Positions 20,248-31,155 of a stretch of 44,772 nucleotides of DNA are shown here, piece after piece (position 1 is the first letter of the stretch; each line of letters opens with the position of its first letter). The notes under the pieces are model-generated. The model saw only the letters and a list, made by a program, of their open reading frames with translations, was not told where the DNA came from and ran no database searches. Origin of the DNA: Choanephora cucurbitarum (taxonomy: Eukaryota; Mucoromycota; Mucoromycetes; Mucorales; Choanephoraceae); contig JAIWNI010000157.1 of the NCBI GenBank assembly GCA_025331435.1, positions 1-44,772 on the forward strand. The letters run 5' to 3'. Made by a program: the position numbers and the translations under genes.

Positions 20248-21587
20248 CAGTCCCCCCGAATTGAAATCCGGAAGATTTATTTTTTTAAACTCAGTAATAA
20301 AGATTTTCATGTTGATGGCCTCAGGGATGTGCCTAAACGATGCTCAAAGACGCTGCAACTTTTACAAATGACGGTTTGAAATACTAAATTCATTGTTATG
20401 ATTTTAAAACTAAATTTGGTATTTCGTGGTGCCACCATTGGCGTCAATCACTGCTTGGCACCTATCCTTCATACTATCGATCAAGCGAGTGATCAGATCT
20501 TTGTCGGTCTTCTTCCACTCTTCTTCAATAACCTTCTTCAACTAGTCAGTGTTCTTCACCTCGGATCTTCTACTTTCTACCCTGTACTCGAGAGCCCACC
20601 ACAAATGCTCAATGGGATTTAGATCTGAACTTTGTGCAGGCCAGTAGTCAAATCTCTTAATCATATGTCTTGCTTTCCACTCTCGAGTTGCAATGCCAGT
20701 ATGGCACGTAGCCCCATCTTCTTGCAGAATGAAACGCCTAACTTCATCTGCTTTCAATCCCATGAACCATGGCGGAAAGTTTTCAGACAAAACTTCAATG
20801 TATTTTGCCTGATTTACATGGCCATCCAGAAACACAAGATGGTCAACACCACCCCGCCAGAAGCAGCCCCGATTCATCACATCACCACCACCAAACTTGG
20901 TGCTGGGTTAGTATTCTCAAGAGCGTACCTCTCACCTTCACGACGAAGAACTCTCTTGCCTTTACCAGATCCAAATACAGTGTACTTTGATCAATCAGAC
21001 CAAATTACTTGTGTTCACTGATCGTTCGTCCAGTCGACATGTTCAGTGGCCCATTCGAGACGGTGCTTCATATGAAGCTCAGTCAAGGCAAGCTGTTGGT
21101 TGCATACTAAGACTTGAAGCCTACCTTGCGGCGATAACTGATGGTGGTATCTCTAGGGACATCAATGCCAACAGACTTGAGGTTGTCCTTGACCATCTAG
21201 AACGTCATGAAAGGGTCATCTTTTACAACGGTTGCAATATGTCTGGGACCTCTTTCGTTTATCTTCATGAAAGCTTCTGGGGTAGCTCTAGGAAGAGGAG
21301 TGCTTTCAACCTCAATCTTCTTTCTGATATCACTCACAATAGAGTTAGATATGCCTATCAGGCGGGAAATTTCGTTGACACCCATTTGAGCCTTAGTCAA
21401 CCAGTAAATTCCCCAATAATTTTTTCCACTGCGAGGGTTATAAGAACCAGGTTTGCTGTGTTCGTTGCTAGTAGACATTCTAAGACTTGAGTATGATGAG
21501 ATGGAGTAAAAGACTGTTTTTTGTGATGACCATCATGATAAAAATGCATTTTTTGAAGACCGTCCGGATTTCAATTCGGGGAAACTT
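20248..21587 (-). mobile_element. Tc1-like (Tc1/mariner) element with TIRs and TA target duplication
   Basis: Left end at 20248 and right end at 21587 form 25-bp inverted repeats that match at 22 of 25 positions. The shared core is CCCCGAATTGAAATCCGGA. Both ends are flanked by TA (20246-20247 and 21588-21589), the expected Tc1/mariner duplication. The left end starts CAGT, as Tc1 elements usually do; the right end has mutated to AAGT. The element is 1340 bp and carries one decayed transposase gene on the minus strand. Confidence 0.92.
20410..21478 (-). pseudogene. Tc1-like transposase, decayed
   Basis: DDE transposase of the surrounding element. It starts MSTSNEHSKPGSYNPR at 21478, with a helix-turn-helix region (LTKAQMGVNEISRLIGISN, then VSDIRKKIEVE). 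The first catalytic Asp is in VIWSD (about 21000), next to an in-frame TGA. From 20880 leftward the sequence is clean: MNRGCFWRGGVDHL, YIEVLSENFPPW, then ILQEDGATCHTG with the second Asp. The third residue is in PAQSSDLNPIEHLWWALE, the Glu of a DDE triad. The tail ends GGTTKYQI at 20410. Stops near 21195, 21100, 21020, 20998 and 20540 inactivate it. Confidence 0.9.
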
Positions 21588-21589
21588 TA

Positions 21590-22411
21590 GTTGAAATATC
21601 AGATGAAGAGCTCCATGATACACCAAATGATACTATGATATGAAATTAGATAAGAGAGGTAGGAATCAAAATCCAATAATATACTGAGCTCTTTATTATC
21701 TTGTTATCATATTAATTAGTAGTCGATATGTCGATGAATGATAGATCATGCTAGAAGCCAAATGTCTTAGATGCCTCACTGCATTGCTTGTAACTTATAT
21801 GGTGTCGATTACATCAGGTAAATAATATCAAACATATTTTTAAGGCATCTTACTGACTACTTTTTGATCGATCCAAGTATTCTTTTTGTTACACTTGACA
21901 AGCCGTTTCATACGTACGCTCACAAGATTTCACTGGGTAACTGCAAGATCATCTTAGCATCCGAAGCTCAGGCTTTGCTGTAATCATCCCTACCCCGTTT
22001 TCAGACCGTAGTAGCATCTCATTTGCTGTATAGCCTCCCCATACCATCTATATATAGCTTTTTTTAAATAAAAGCCACTAATATTTAAACAATAATCCAA
22101 TCATTTGATACCATTAAACCCAATTTTAAAGAGCTATAGTCCAATCATCGGAACCACGAACCAAATGTTTCTTAAAACTGATCTAATACACGAAGCAATA
22201 TAAAAAGTATCCATCCCAGAATACTATAACACAAAATGAACGTTTATATTTCCTGGTAACTTAAGGAACTAAATTACCGATTTGTGGCTTGCTTGTAGTA
22301 GGCTTAGCTTTAAATATGAAAGGTACTAAAGGATTTTTTTTTTGAAAGTTAGTGAAGTTGAGTAAGCATCTAAAGAAGCAAATTCGACAATAGTAAATAA
22401 TATAAAAAAGT
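21590..22411. other. Gene-free AT-rich stretch
   Basis: No reading frame with family signatures on either strand. It may contain the right terminal region of the MULE that lies to its right; no matching inverted repeat was found by eye. Confidence 0.4.
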
Positions 22412-24612
22412 TTATTGTCTTTGAGTGTTCATTCTATTGTGATTGTTGTGTTTGTCCATATATGCTTGTAAAGTGTTCAGAGAATTTTGGAGATTGCTTT
22501 TTAGAAGTTTTGCTTCTTCAAGTGTCGTAGAGTTGTTTGTTGGTAGAAGATCGTTTCAATTGTGATATAATGTAGTAATAATACTACTAGCTTGAGCAAG
22601 CTCGTATTCAATTTGCGATGTTTCTTCAGCATCACCAGAATTGATTAAATCAATAATTGGTGCATCAATAGAAAATATATTAATTTCTGCAGAAGTTAAG
22701 CTCAAGTGAGGAACTTGAAGCTTCAATAAGTGTATGTGTTTACACAGTCTCTGATTTTTGATGGAAATAGCATCTAAAGTTCTGGATAACGGAGTTATCG
22801 ACAGAAAAAGATTATACTACACCCTCAGCAGTGAACGACTGTACCATAGACCTACCTTCTACCTGTACATCACTTTCTATGTCTACATCGTCTTCATTTT
22901 CGTCTTCAGGAGCGGTAATCATCTTACTTCTTGGCTCTTCTGGCACCCTTTCAGCTTCTAATTCTACTATTCTTCTTCCTCTTTGTGCACAAGTCATCGT
23001 TCCAGTGTTCTCCAAAATTCTTATCTTCTCCTTCTCAAGTTCATATTCTACTTCTTCCGTCAAAATGTACACCAATTTATCAGGTCTTCTGTTTCTGCTT
23101 CTCATCGTGTAGACAGACTTGATTTAGTTGTGCCAGGATTCGATGTAGTTGTTGGTGAGCATGTGGCTAAACTCAAGAGGATGGTAGGCAAGACTCCAAA
23201 TCTTGAATTTCACTTCGCTACACCATTCTTTCTCAAAGTAGTCAAGGAATTCTTCAAAACTGAAAAAAGCATCAAAAAATGTCTCAACCTTTTGACGGAA
23301 AACATCCACGACATCTTTAAAGAGCATCGACCTCAACTCGGTCATCATCTCTCCTCTCATTACACGGTTGTCGGCAGCTGTCTCACCATACTTCACCTTG
23401 AGATTCAGCTGTCTACTCCATGCTTGGGAAACCTGAAATAGACAGTACTGAATCTCACAAGTAGGAAAAACATTTTGATGGCAGTGGTTTCGGCTTGATT
23501 ACAATCAATCGTAATTTGCTTAGGATTAATAATCGACTCGTTGTTCTTCAGATACTCGAACCATTGAGTAACAGGACCAAGAGTATGATCCTTTGTAATC
23601 ATGTATGCAACAGGATGCCCATGATCAATCAGCTCATCACGCACAACGATACTGTAGAGTATATCGTTGACTCTTCTAGTGGTGCTATAAGTAGCATCCA
23701 TACAAAAGGTACGAGATTGCTTGATAAGAGCTTGCTGACCAAAAGAAATGAAGCTGTAAGCAATAAGAGAGGAATCATCTGAATAAGAGGCCAAGTTGCC
23801 ATGAAAGATCATAAATCCTTTAGAAGAAAGAATGTCATTCAACCAGATCTGCAAGGAAGCCATGTCATCATCATTAAACAAATAAAGCTTCTTGTTAATC
23901 TAGTTAAGGAAATGTCAAAAAGTGGGGCTATAACGCGATCTAAACTGAAATTTAAAATGCTTACTTTTTGCAAATAATTCCAAATGTCATGGTAAGAAAC
24001 TGTTCGACCATGCAATCTTAATTCTTGGCTGTCCAACTTGCGATGAAGATCAATTCTTACTGGTCTAGGAAGCTTAGACGAATTCAACAACTGTTGCTCA
24101 ATTTAGTTCAAGACAGCAGAACCAAGGGGTAAAGTACGCAAGTCTTCCGAGCTGTCACCGAAGATGTGATTGACGTGCAAGTTGATAGGATGAAAGACGT
24201 AGAATGAAGGTGCCTTGGAGTAGCAAACAACCTTCAACTGTGCTGGTCAACCGCACTTCTTCGGGCTTCTTTTGTACTGAGCGCCCGTCAGGTTCGGCAC
24301 AAGAAACATACTTACTGCACGATGACCCGCGTATGTCTGACTGAAAATGACACGCTTAGCGCGAACTTTTTTGGTATGATAGGCTGGAACATCAAAATCC
24401 TCAATTCTTCTTCTTTTTTGCATGTTGTAGATGTTCCATTTGACAGCGCAATCTTCTTCGATTCTTTCGAGGCACTTCTCCCAAACTGAAGACTCAACTT
24501 TAATTGTTTAGTTGAGTTTCTAGACGCCTCTGATCTTACAAGGAACAAGAACAGTGCTAATGTTGTCGAAGTTGAAAACGTTTATAATTGCGGAAGTGAT
24601 GACAGAGGACAT
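22412..24612 (-). pseudogene. MULE (Mutator-like) transposase with one intron and SWIM-like tail, decayed
   Basis: Transposase of the MULE superfamily. ATG at 24612 (MSSVITSAIINVFNF). Exon 1 runs to 23965 and the intron is 23900-23964 (GTAAGC...CTAG). Exon 2 begins INKKLYLFNDDDMASLQ, in phase. Exon 1 contains four in-frame stops. Catalytic residues: Asp in CMDATYSTT (about 23700), Asp in ITIDCNQAET (about 23505) and Glu in TNNYIESWHNQIK (about 23130-23165). A one-base shift near 23470 leads into CEIQYCLFQVSQAWSRQL. MRSRNRRPDKLVYIL follows (about 23070-23105). The tail, after further shifts, has CRCYFHQKSE... and CKHIHLL-like remnants (about 22735-22790), consistent with a SWIM zinc finger. 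It ends at about 22412. Confidence 0.87.
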
Positions 24613-24938
24613 TTTTATCGGATAGTAACTATTGAAAATGTTGGAGAGCAGTATCAATAAACGGGAAGGGGACAATAGCAATGTAAGAAAAAATTGAAAG
24701 GAATTCTAGTCACAAATTGGATCTCCAATTTTTAATTTGCCATGAAGTAGAGGATATCAATTTTTTACATCTGCGGAGTTCAAGTTGACCATTAAAACCC
24801 CACGTACAGTTTTTTAAAAGATGAACAACAAATTTTTATACTCGGCTTTTCAAGTTTTTTCATTTTGACGGATGCTGAAAATATCTCCCATTTATAGAAG
24901 ACTAAAATTTAGAAGTAAATTTATCTTGCATTTATGAT
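24613..24938. other. Short intergenic stretch between MULE and Harbinger remnants
   Basis: AT-rich, without a coding signal. It must contain one end of each neighbouring element, but no inverted repeats or target duplications could be assigned. Confidence 0.35.
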
Positions 24939-26205
24939 TTAAATAATCAACTGTCGTTTCGGCTTGCCATCTTCTGCTCTTGACAGTTGTCTCCTTGGAT
25001 CGAAGACTTTGATTGATTGGCCTTCGGAGTTGTTGAATTCTTCTTCATAATCCTCTGCTTCGTTATCCTCAGAAATAATCCAATCCTCATCATTTTCATC
25101 GCTTTTGGTTAAAAAAAGTTGTGGAGTATACAACAAGCTTGTAGCTAAGTGTTGATGCGAGCTACATCATTCTTGTGTTTTATTGGCGTTCTGATTTTGT
25201 TAAGACTTTGAAATCGTCCCTTCAGCATGCCATTACAGTGCTCGGATGTGACTCGAGCTCTTGCATGCTCCCAGTTGTAGACTTGTTCCTCAATGTAAAA
25301 CCTATTCTTTTGCTTTTCAAGATAGAAACAACTGTCAGAGTAGCAGCATAGGCACTATCAGCAAGAATGTATTCTTCTCCATCAGAAGACTGCTTAGGGT
25401 GAAGTGCTAAGTCACTTCCATTGTACACGCGAGCTTTATGTGCTAATGCTGCATATCCAGAAACACACTTGATGATTCTTTTGTTACTGTCACAGACACT
25501 CATCGTATTTAACCATGGAATGAATTTCAGCAGAAGGATAATTGCGAGTTCCATGAAGGCCGCTGAGCGAGGTGAATAAGAGTTCCGTCAACATAACCCA
25601 GGTAAAAAGGAAATCCATGCTCTTGTTCGATGGCTGTTTTCGGTGCTGTTTTCTCAGCCTTAGTCAGCCATCTCAGATAGTTCTCACCCATTGGTTCGAT
25701 AATGGCAACTACAAATATTGCCGTAAAGTTTACAGCCGAGCCCTCTTTGTCGTTGATTTATGTTTGAGAACTGATTTTTGGATACTTTTACATATACATT
25801 AGCACTTATTTCTGCCTTTCGAGCAACTCGTCTCCATGCTGTACCATTACCGTAGATACTCAACCTTTCCAATGCTACAATCATTTGGAACCTCAAATCA
25901 GTCTGTTGTTTTCTTTCGGACTCCTCGTAAACATGACTGTTTTCTAAAGTGTCAAACAAAGCTTTGAATGAGGCAGGACTCATTCGGATTTCTTAACGAC
26001 AATAGTCCTCTTTCAAACCTTGAATAAACATGATTTGTTGGGCCTTGTCATCTTTGGAATAGACTTTCTATAGCCAATATAGCTGGATTCTTGAAGCATC
26101 TTAAGAAAGACCAACTTCTTCATAGGATTCTTTTTTGGACAATGTCTTGGATTATAGCAACCTTGACTTGATTGATAAGATCCTTTCTTTAAAAATTTTT
26201 GGCAT
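24939..26205 (-). pseudogene. PIF/Harbinger-type transposase, frameshifted
   Basis: DDE transposase related to HARBI1. Reading leftward from an ATG at 26205: MKKLVFLKMLQESSYIGYR, then MSPASFKALFDTLENSHVYE (25983) and FQMIVALERLSIYGNGTAW. A helix-turn-helix-like stretch is present. After a shift, EQEHGFPFYLGYVDGTL carries the first Asp (about 25590). VCDSNKRIIKCVSGY follows, then GEEYILADSAYAAT with the second Asp (about 25370). The third residue is in SEHCNGMLKGRFQSL (about 25215-25250). Near 25140 it reads QACCILHNFF, typical of the family end, followed by an acidic and basic tail (QLSRAEDGKPKRQLII). At least three frameshifts (near 25700, 25550, 25240) break it. Confidence 0.87.
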
Positions 26206-26280
26206 TTTAGGGATTCGAATTGAATTGAAAATGAAAAAGAAGATAAAAGAAAATGGAGATATATCTTATTACGTTTTTAA

Positions 26281-27012
26281 CTAATAAATTGAGTTAAATA
26301 TATATTGTAACAAATCATAAAGATCGCGCATTAGAGTTTGATACTCATCAAAGCTGATGCATTTTTCTGCTAAGAGATTTTTGTACCCCTTAGCCTTCCA
26401 CTTGGACTGGCTGTCCTTGTGCTTTAATTTCTTTAACTAAACCAGCATCAATGCTGCTTTCGCATTGCCTTCCAGGCACCTAATTCTTCGAAGATCCATC
26501 TACAATAAGTGTTCGAACTTCTTTTCTTCTAGTTGTAAACTCCTTTCTTTTGTCTTGTTTTGCTGGTCACTAAGGTTCGGCTTGTCTCAAAGTTGTTGGC
26601 TTTGCGTTTTCTACTGCTTCCTTGGTTGGATTCCGCAGACCAGACAGTTTGTTGAATGGTCTCTTCAACAACGAAAGAGCCATCCTCGCCCTCTTACACT
26701 GCCTCAATTTCCTTAATCACACCTGCACTATCATTGTTCTCTGATTGACAGGGTGACTCAAATGAAGCATCATCGCCCCAGATTGCGACCATCTTGTCAT
26801 ACGTGAGACAAATTTTCAACAATGCACCTAAACAAGAGATTCATTTATACCTTTTCGTCAATTACTCTATATTCTTCAGAAGACTGTATACCTCGGATGG
26901 TTTTCTCCTGCGCTTCGACGTTAGCTTCAGAGTTGGCGGCAGCAAGAGCATCCTCCATAATGTCTTGGCCAGTGCCACTAAGCCAATCCCTGGAGTTGGT
27001 GTATCTTTGCAT
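26281..27012 (-). pseudogene. Probable Harbinger DNA-binding partner (Myb/trihelix-like), decayed
   Basis: Lies just upstream of the Harbinger transposase on the same strand. ATG at 27012 starts MQRYTNSRDWLSGTGQDI and MEDALAAANSEANVEAQEK. A 58-nt GT-AG intron then leads in phase to MVAIWGDDASFESP. PIF/Harbinger elements usually encode a second, Myb- or trihelix-like protein. A W-x-x-GTG segment followed by a WG-x-x-(P/A)-S block fits that type, but this is my inference, not a firm match. A basic segment (SSRKRKANNF, KTRQKKG) could be a nuclear signal. A TAA after IKEIEAV and later frame changes break it. The end, WKAKGYKNLLAEKCISF then DEYQTLMRDL, stops at 26281. Confidence 0.42.
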
Positions 27013-27613
27013 CGAGGGTTAAAGAATAAGAACGAACTAATTATAGCTAAATAAGTTGTATGTAGAACAGCAGCTTTTGTGTATCCATCATAAAAATAAA
27101 CAATTAAACATTTCGCTCTTCATGACTTACTATATATATCTTGTTCTTTATCAAAAGATTTTAATTATTGTTTTTCTTTAATATATACATTTATCTTAAA
27201 AAACAAAAAGTTTATAATTATTATTGTCATATCAATTACTAATATATTAGTTTAAGTTTGTATTTGAAAAAGTTCGTAGTTTTATTCTTTGCCATCTTAG
27301 TTATAAATAATTTAACATCTAGATTGAAACATGCTTCTCTATTATCTTTTTGATTTTCATTAACTTTGTACTGTAGTATTCTAAAAACTTTACAATAACA
27401 TAAGATGTTGAAACAATTATTCTCGACAGTTTAAGTATTAATTACTCTAATTGGAAGCAATTATATAGATATCAATGGAGGTTAAATACAGAAAAAACTA
27501 CAAATAAATATAAATATTAATATCTCAGCCAAGAGGATTTATGTTAAGTCCGTTATCGGGCGTTTTCGTATATGTGACGGTTCAAGTGTAATGTTATTGC
27601 ATATGATGTTCTA
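27013..27613. other. AT-rich gene-free stretch
   Basis: Very AT-rich. No coding signal, no tRNA and no structured repeat seen. Confidence 0.5.
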
Positions 27614-28096
27614 TTAAATATTGAATTGCATGTATAAAGGATCATGGTATCTGGTGAATGAAATATATCTTCCAATCCCGCAATCAGCGATGTTGGTAAA
27701 GATGTTGTCAATGAAGAACTGGGATTTAGTGGTACTGTTTATAGTGCTATTCATATAATGCGTTAATCCGTAACGATTAAATAAGTCAGTAAAAGGGTTT
27801 TGTTCATTATCGAAATGAGAGTTGAAATCACCAGCAATTATTTTGTGATTTGAGCCAATGGTTAGTAGCTTTTCAATTTCGACTAATGCTTTTCTTTGAC
27901 TAAATATAGGTGAGCGATAAATGGATGCAATTAGCGCATCATTTATAACGAAGGCCGGTATTGACATCTTGTGACCTGTATCATCTATAAACAATTCTTT
28001 AGTTCTTTGAGTCAAAGGATACTTTTCAAAAAGAGAAGAATCTACCAAACAGATGCTGTCATTGGCCCTGGGTATTTCACCTACACTACGGCTCAA
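27614..28096 (-). pseudogene. Endonuclease/exonuclease/phosphatase (EEP) domain fragment of a mobile element
   Basis: A 160-codon open frame without a proper start, truncated at its N-terminus. It shows the second half of an EEP (AP-endonuclease-like) fold: ALIASIYRSPIF, then KIIAGDFNSHFD with the catalytic GD-N (about 27815), FFIDNIFTNI (about 27690), and RYHDPLYMQF at the end with the catalytic His-Asp pair. Such domains nick target DNA in non-LTR retrotransposons, and they also occur fused to Helitron-type proteins (Helentron/Helitron2). No reverse transcriptase follows on the left and no helicase precedes on the right, so the parent type is open. The fragment begins at a short motif (TGAGCCGTAGTG) shared with the Helitron fragment at 31.15 kb. 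Confidence 0.62.
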
Positions 28097-28130
28097 ATTA
28101 AAACTCGGTTGTCATCTTTACTAGGCAATC

Positions 28131-28146
28131 GACATAATTTTATGTC
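28131..28146. repeat. 16-bp near-palindrome beside the EEP fragment
   Basis: GACATAATTTTATGTC is symmetrical except for the centre. It lies 35 nt from CACTACGGCTCA (28084-28095), the reverse complement of TGAGCCGTAGTG. A matching pair occurs at 31116-31158. Confidence 0.7.
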
Positions 28147-31115
28147 ATGGAGGGCAGAAAAATATTTGTGAACGTATTCTGGCTGTTTGAATGATGAAAA
28201 TGTCGTCTTTATTTTTTGTGGTGCAAAAGACAAGTAATCGGAAGTGGCGTTTTAAGTTTGAAGAGGATTCGAGATGGTGAGATTGACATGGTTTTTTTTC
28301 CTCATCATATTTAATATGAAAAAAGTCAAAGCCAAAAGTTAATAGCCGGTAAAAAATCACTTTTTTTCCAAAATGAAAGAAAAACGAAAAAAAAACCAGA
28401 TTTACTTCTCCGCACGATGATAAACTTGAGATGGGGGGTCAAAGAGACCAGATTTCCTTAATGAGAGCATCTAAAAATCGTAATGAGGTGTAGAAAGTGA
28501 AGAAATGAAACATGCAAAGCAATTAGATGCCGATTTTAGCGATTTTAGATTTTTGAAAGTCAACAATCTCTTTTTAGACAACTCTTTATGAAGAAGCATA
28601 AAGCATCAACAAATAAGAAAAAGCCTTTAGCATATAACTTTTTTTTGAAAAAAAAAAGCGGTCAATTATAAGGCCACTTTAATTTTTTGTTTACCAAGAT
28701 GAGCATATTAAATCAGTTGCCTATCAATTGTTTGTACGGTGTAAGACAAACAAATAAACACTTGAGGGTGAAGAATTATGCTCAATTCAAGGTGCGATAT
28801 CAGTTATAGAATGAATATGAAACAAAGCGGTTAGTTGTCTCTAAAGTCCCTCCAAACTAAAGATTTTATATTGTGAAAGAGGTAACTATTCATCTCTCAC
28901 TAACAATGCATTGACTGAAGTTATCATCGAGAATATTCAACTCGTAATTTATTCATTCTTCAATTTTGCATCTATAGAAAAAGAGCCTCAAAGGATCCAA
29001 TTGCAATAAGGCAAATTTATGCAAACTCAAGACATCAGCATATTCCGCCATATACATCGTCACTTCATTGGTGTATTATCAACTTTTCTTCCCATCATGA
29101 CTTAGAACTGACTAAATTCGAACTATGTTTTCTTTCCCTTGTATTTCTTTTCATCACTTTTCGTTTTCTAAATGCACAGCAAAAGCCAGTCTTTATTATA
29201 AAGAAGTCAATCATTTAAAACTACGTTTTAATCATGTTTCTCAAATGGCACTGCTCGTCAGACCTTTGCAAGTCTCTGTGTGATGCAAAAAATGTCTAGT
29301 CACATATATCTAAACTGCAACAAGCTTATCCGCAGACATCTTGATAAAAGCATCTCACAGCTTGCTTCTAGTCCTAAGCTTACTTTCTAACGGGTAATTC
29401 CTCTACTATATACTGTATATCATATTCATTGGATGGTTTATGTCCAAAACCCTTTCTATACACCATTTGTCCTCTTACTTGTGACCTTCAATCCTGCACA
29501 AACATCTCAATTTGGCTTTTACCTAACAATCTTATCTTCATAGGCATCCATAATCTTTGCTTCCTTCCAATCAATCCATTCACCCGCTTCTCTTCTTCTT
29601 TGGTCTATCGTGTGCTCTTATCCTATCCAACTTCATCACTTGTTATACTCTCATTTAGCTAATCCATTCTTGTCTATAGATCGTTTTGAGGCTTCTTAGT
29701 CATTTTTCCTTCTGAATTATGCTTCATATCTACTTACTTAGTCGCTAGAATCTCATCATGCATTACATTGTGTGATTCAAGTTGCATGATGCCCAATTGA
29801 CTCGGTTGACTTCAGTTTCTCGTAACTTTGGTAATTTTGATTGCTTTGTCTTTCTAACTGAGACCACATCTCCATACTCACTAGCCTACATAATCCTGCT
29901 GCCTACCCTGAGGTACTCATCAGTAGATGACCTGCTTGAATGTTACATTCTTACCTGCTATTAACTCTCGTGACACTGGTATCGTTTGCTTTCACCTATT
30001 TAATAACTCTGCGTTGCAATTTGGCTCTGCTACCTGAGAGTAAGGTATATCGCCAAACCAATGGACGCATATGGTGACTCATTTAAGTGCAAACCTTAAA
30101 AATCTTCCGAGCATCTTTGAGAAAGGTGACAAAACTGGCTCTCAAGCGGTAAATTCAACTTTGTTTTGTGTATTTGCTTCTTTGGTTGTAGTCTCTGTCA
30201 AGATCTAGTTCGAATCACGTGCTTAGAGAACAAGATGTACTCATGATTGGTAACAAAGACGCGTCAATGAGGACGATTCCAACTCTTTTTTTCAAAAAAT
30301 TGATTCAAGTCTCATCTTTATTCTTTTTTTCAAATAGACTGTCTATCTAGTGTTTCTTTTTCTATATCGCTTGTTGTGTTGACTGCTTGGCTCTTCTGAT
30401 GACTTGTTCTACTGCTCCATGTGCATCATCTGGTCTGTAGACTTCAAGAAAAAAAAGTTGACCAAGCCAAGAACAAAAAAATTCAGCTGAATTTCAAAAC
30501 AAAATTGATTCAAGCGCTGGATCTGTCAAGCAGTAAAAGATTCTTCAAAAGGCTGTATTCTGACAATAGGACGTATTATTCATTTGGAAATTGCTCTCAA
30601 AGGTCAACTATAAGGCGTATCCGGATCCCCAATGTATCATTTGAATCGGAAGTGTCCAAAGCATCATCCTAGCTAGTAGAACGAAGGCTGGAATCCATAG
30701 TATGCTAAAGAAGTGTCCAAATATGGATTATATAAGGATCTACATTTATTATAATAAAGAAGCCCTATTTGACCCTATACATCCAATAAGCATACCTAAA
30801 TTTTAAATGACGCTCAATCTAGAGAAGCCTAATATGGCTATAAACAAACTAATCCTGTCATCATACTAAGAAACATGCGCATTCATGTATACCTAATCCT
30901 CTTGATCCCATTTGTTCTTACAATATGCGTAAGCAAAATCTATCAAACCGAATTCATTCCTATTAAATACACCCTACTTTTTCATTGGATCAATGTCAAA
31001 TAAAAAAGCCCAGGTTGGCATTTTTTTGTCGTGGGTGAACAAAATTTTGACGGTAGCATAATAACTTTTTTTGCGATTGCATTAGTAAAAACCTCAAAAA
31101 ATATTGTTCATTTTT
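28147..31115. other. Three-kilobase stretch without a supportable gene
   Basis: Frames at 28145-28360 (-), 29429-29662 (+), 29782-29964 (+) and 30421-30672 (+) are short, show no family signature and have AT-driven composition; I do not call them genes. A-box-like TGGCTCTCAAGCGG (30136-30149) and B-box-like AGTTCGAATC (30207-30216) recall a pol III promoter, but no tRNA fold closes around them. The segment 30675-30765 resembles 3905-4005 and may be an old repeat copy. Confidence 0.45.
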
Positions 31116-31131
31116 GACATAAATTTATGTC
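31116..31131. repeat. 16-bp perfect palindrome beside a Helitron fragment
   Basis: GACATAAATTTATGTC is its own reverse complement. It is followed by ACCGAG (31132-31137) and TGAGCCGTAGTG (31147-31158), after which recognisable Helitron coding sequence begins. Confidence 0.8.
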
Positions 31132-31155
31132 ACCGAGGGCAAAATCTGAGCCGTA

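Noticed and set aside
20987..21490. Plus-strand 167-codon frame
   Set aside because: Antisense of the Tc1 transposase N-terminus; the minus strand carries the helix-turn-helix and catalytic motifs.
23495..23782. Plus-strand frame inside the MULE
   Set aside because: Opposite strand of the exon with the first two catalytic Asp residues.
29429..29964. Short plus-strand frames rich in Ser, Leu and Phe
   Set aside because: No motif, no splice or promoter support; typical of chance frames in T/C-rich DNA.
30136..30240. Possible tRNA gene
   Set aside because: The T-stem and acceptor stem do not pair; only box-like motifs remain, so it is listed only as a weak finding.
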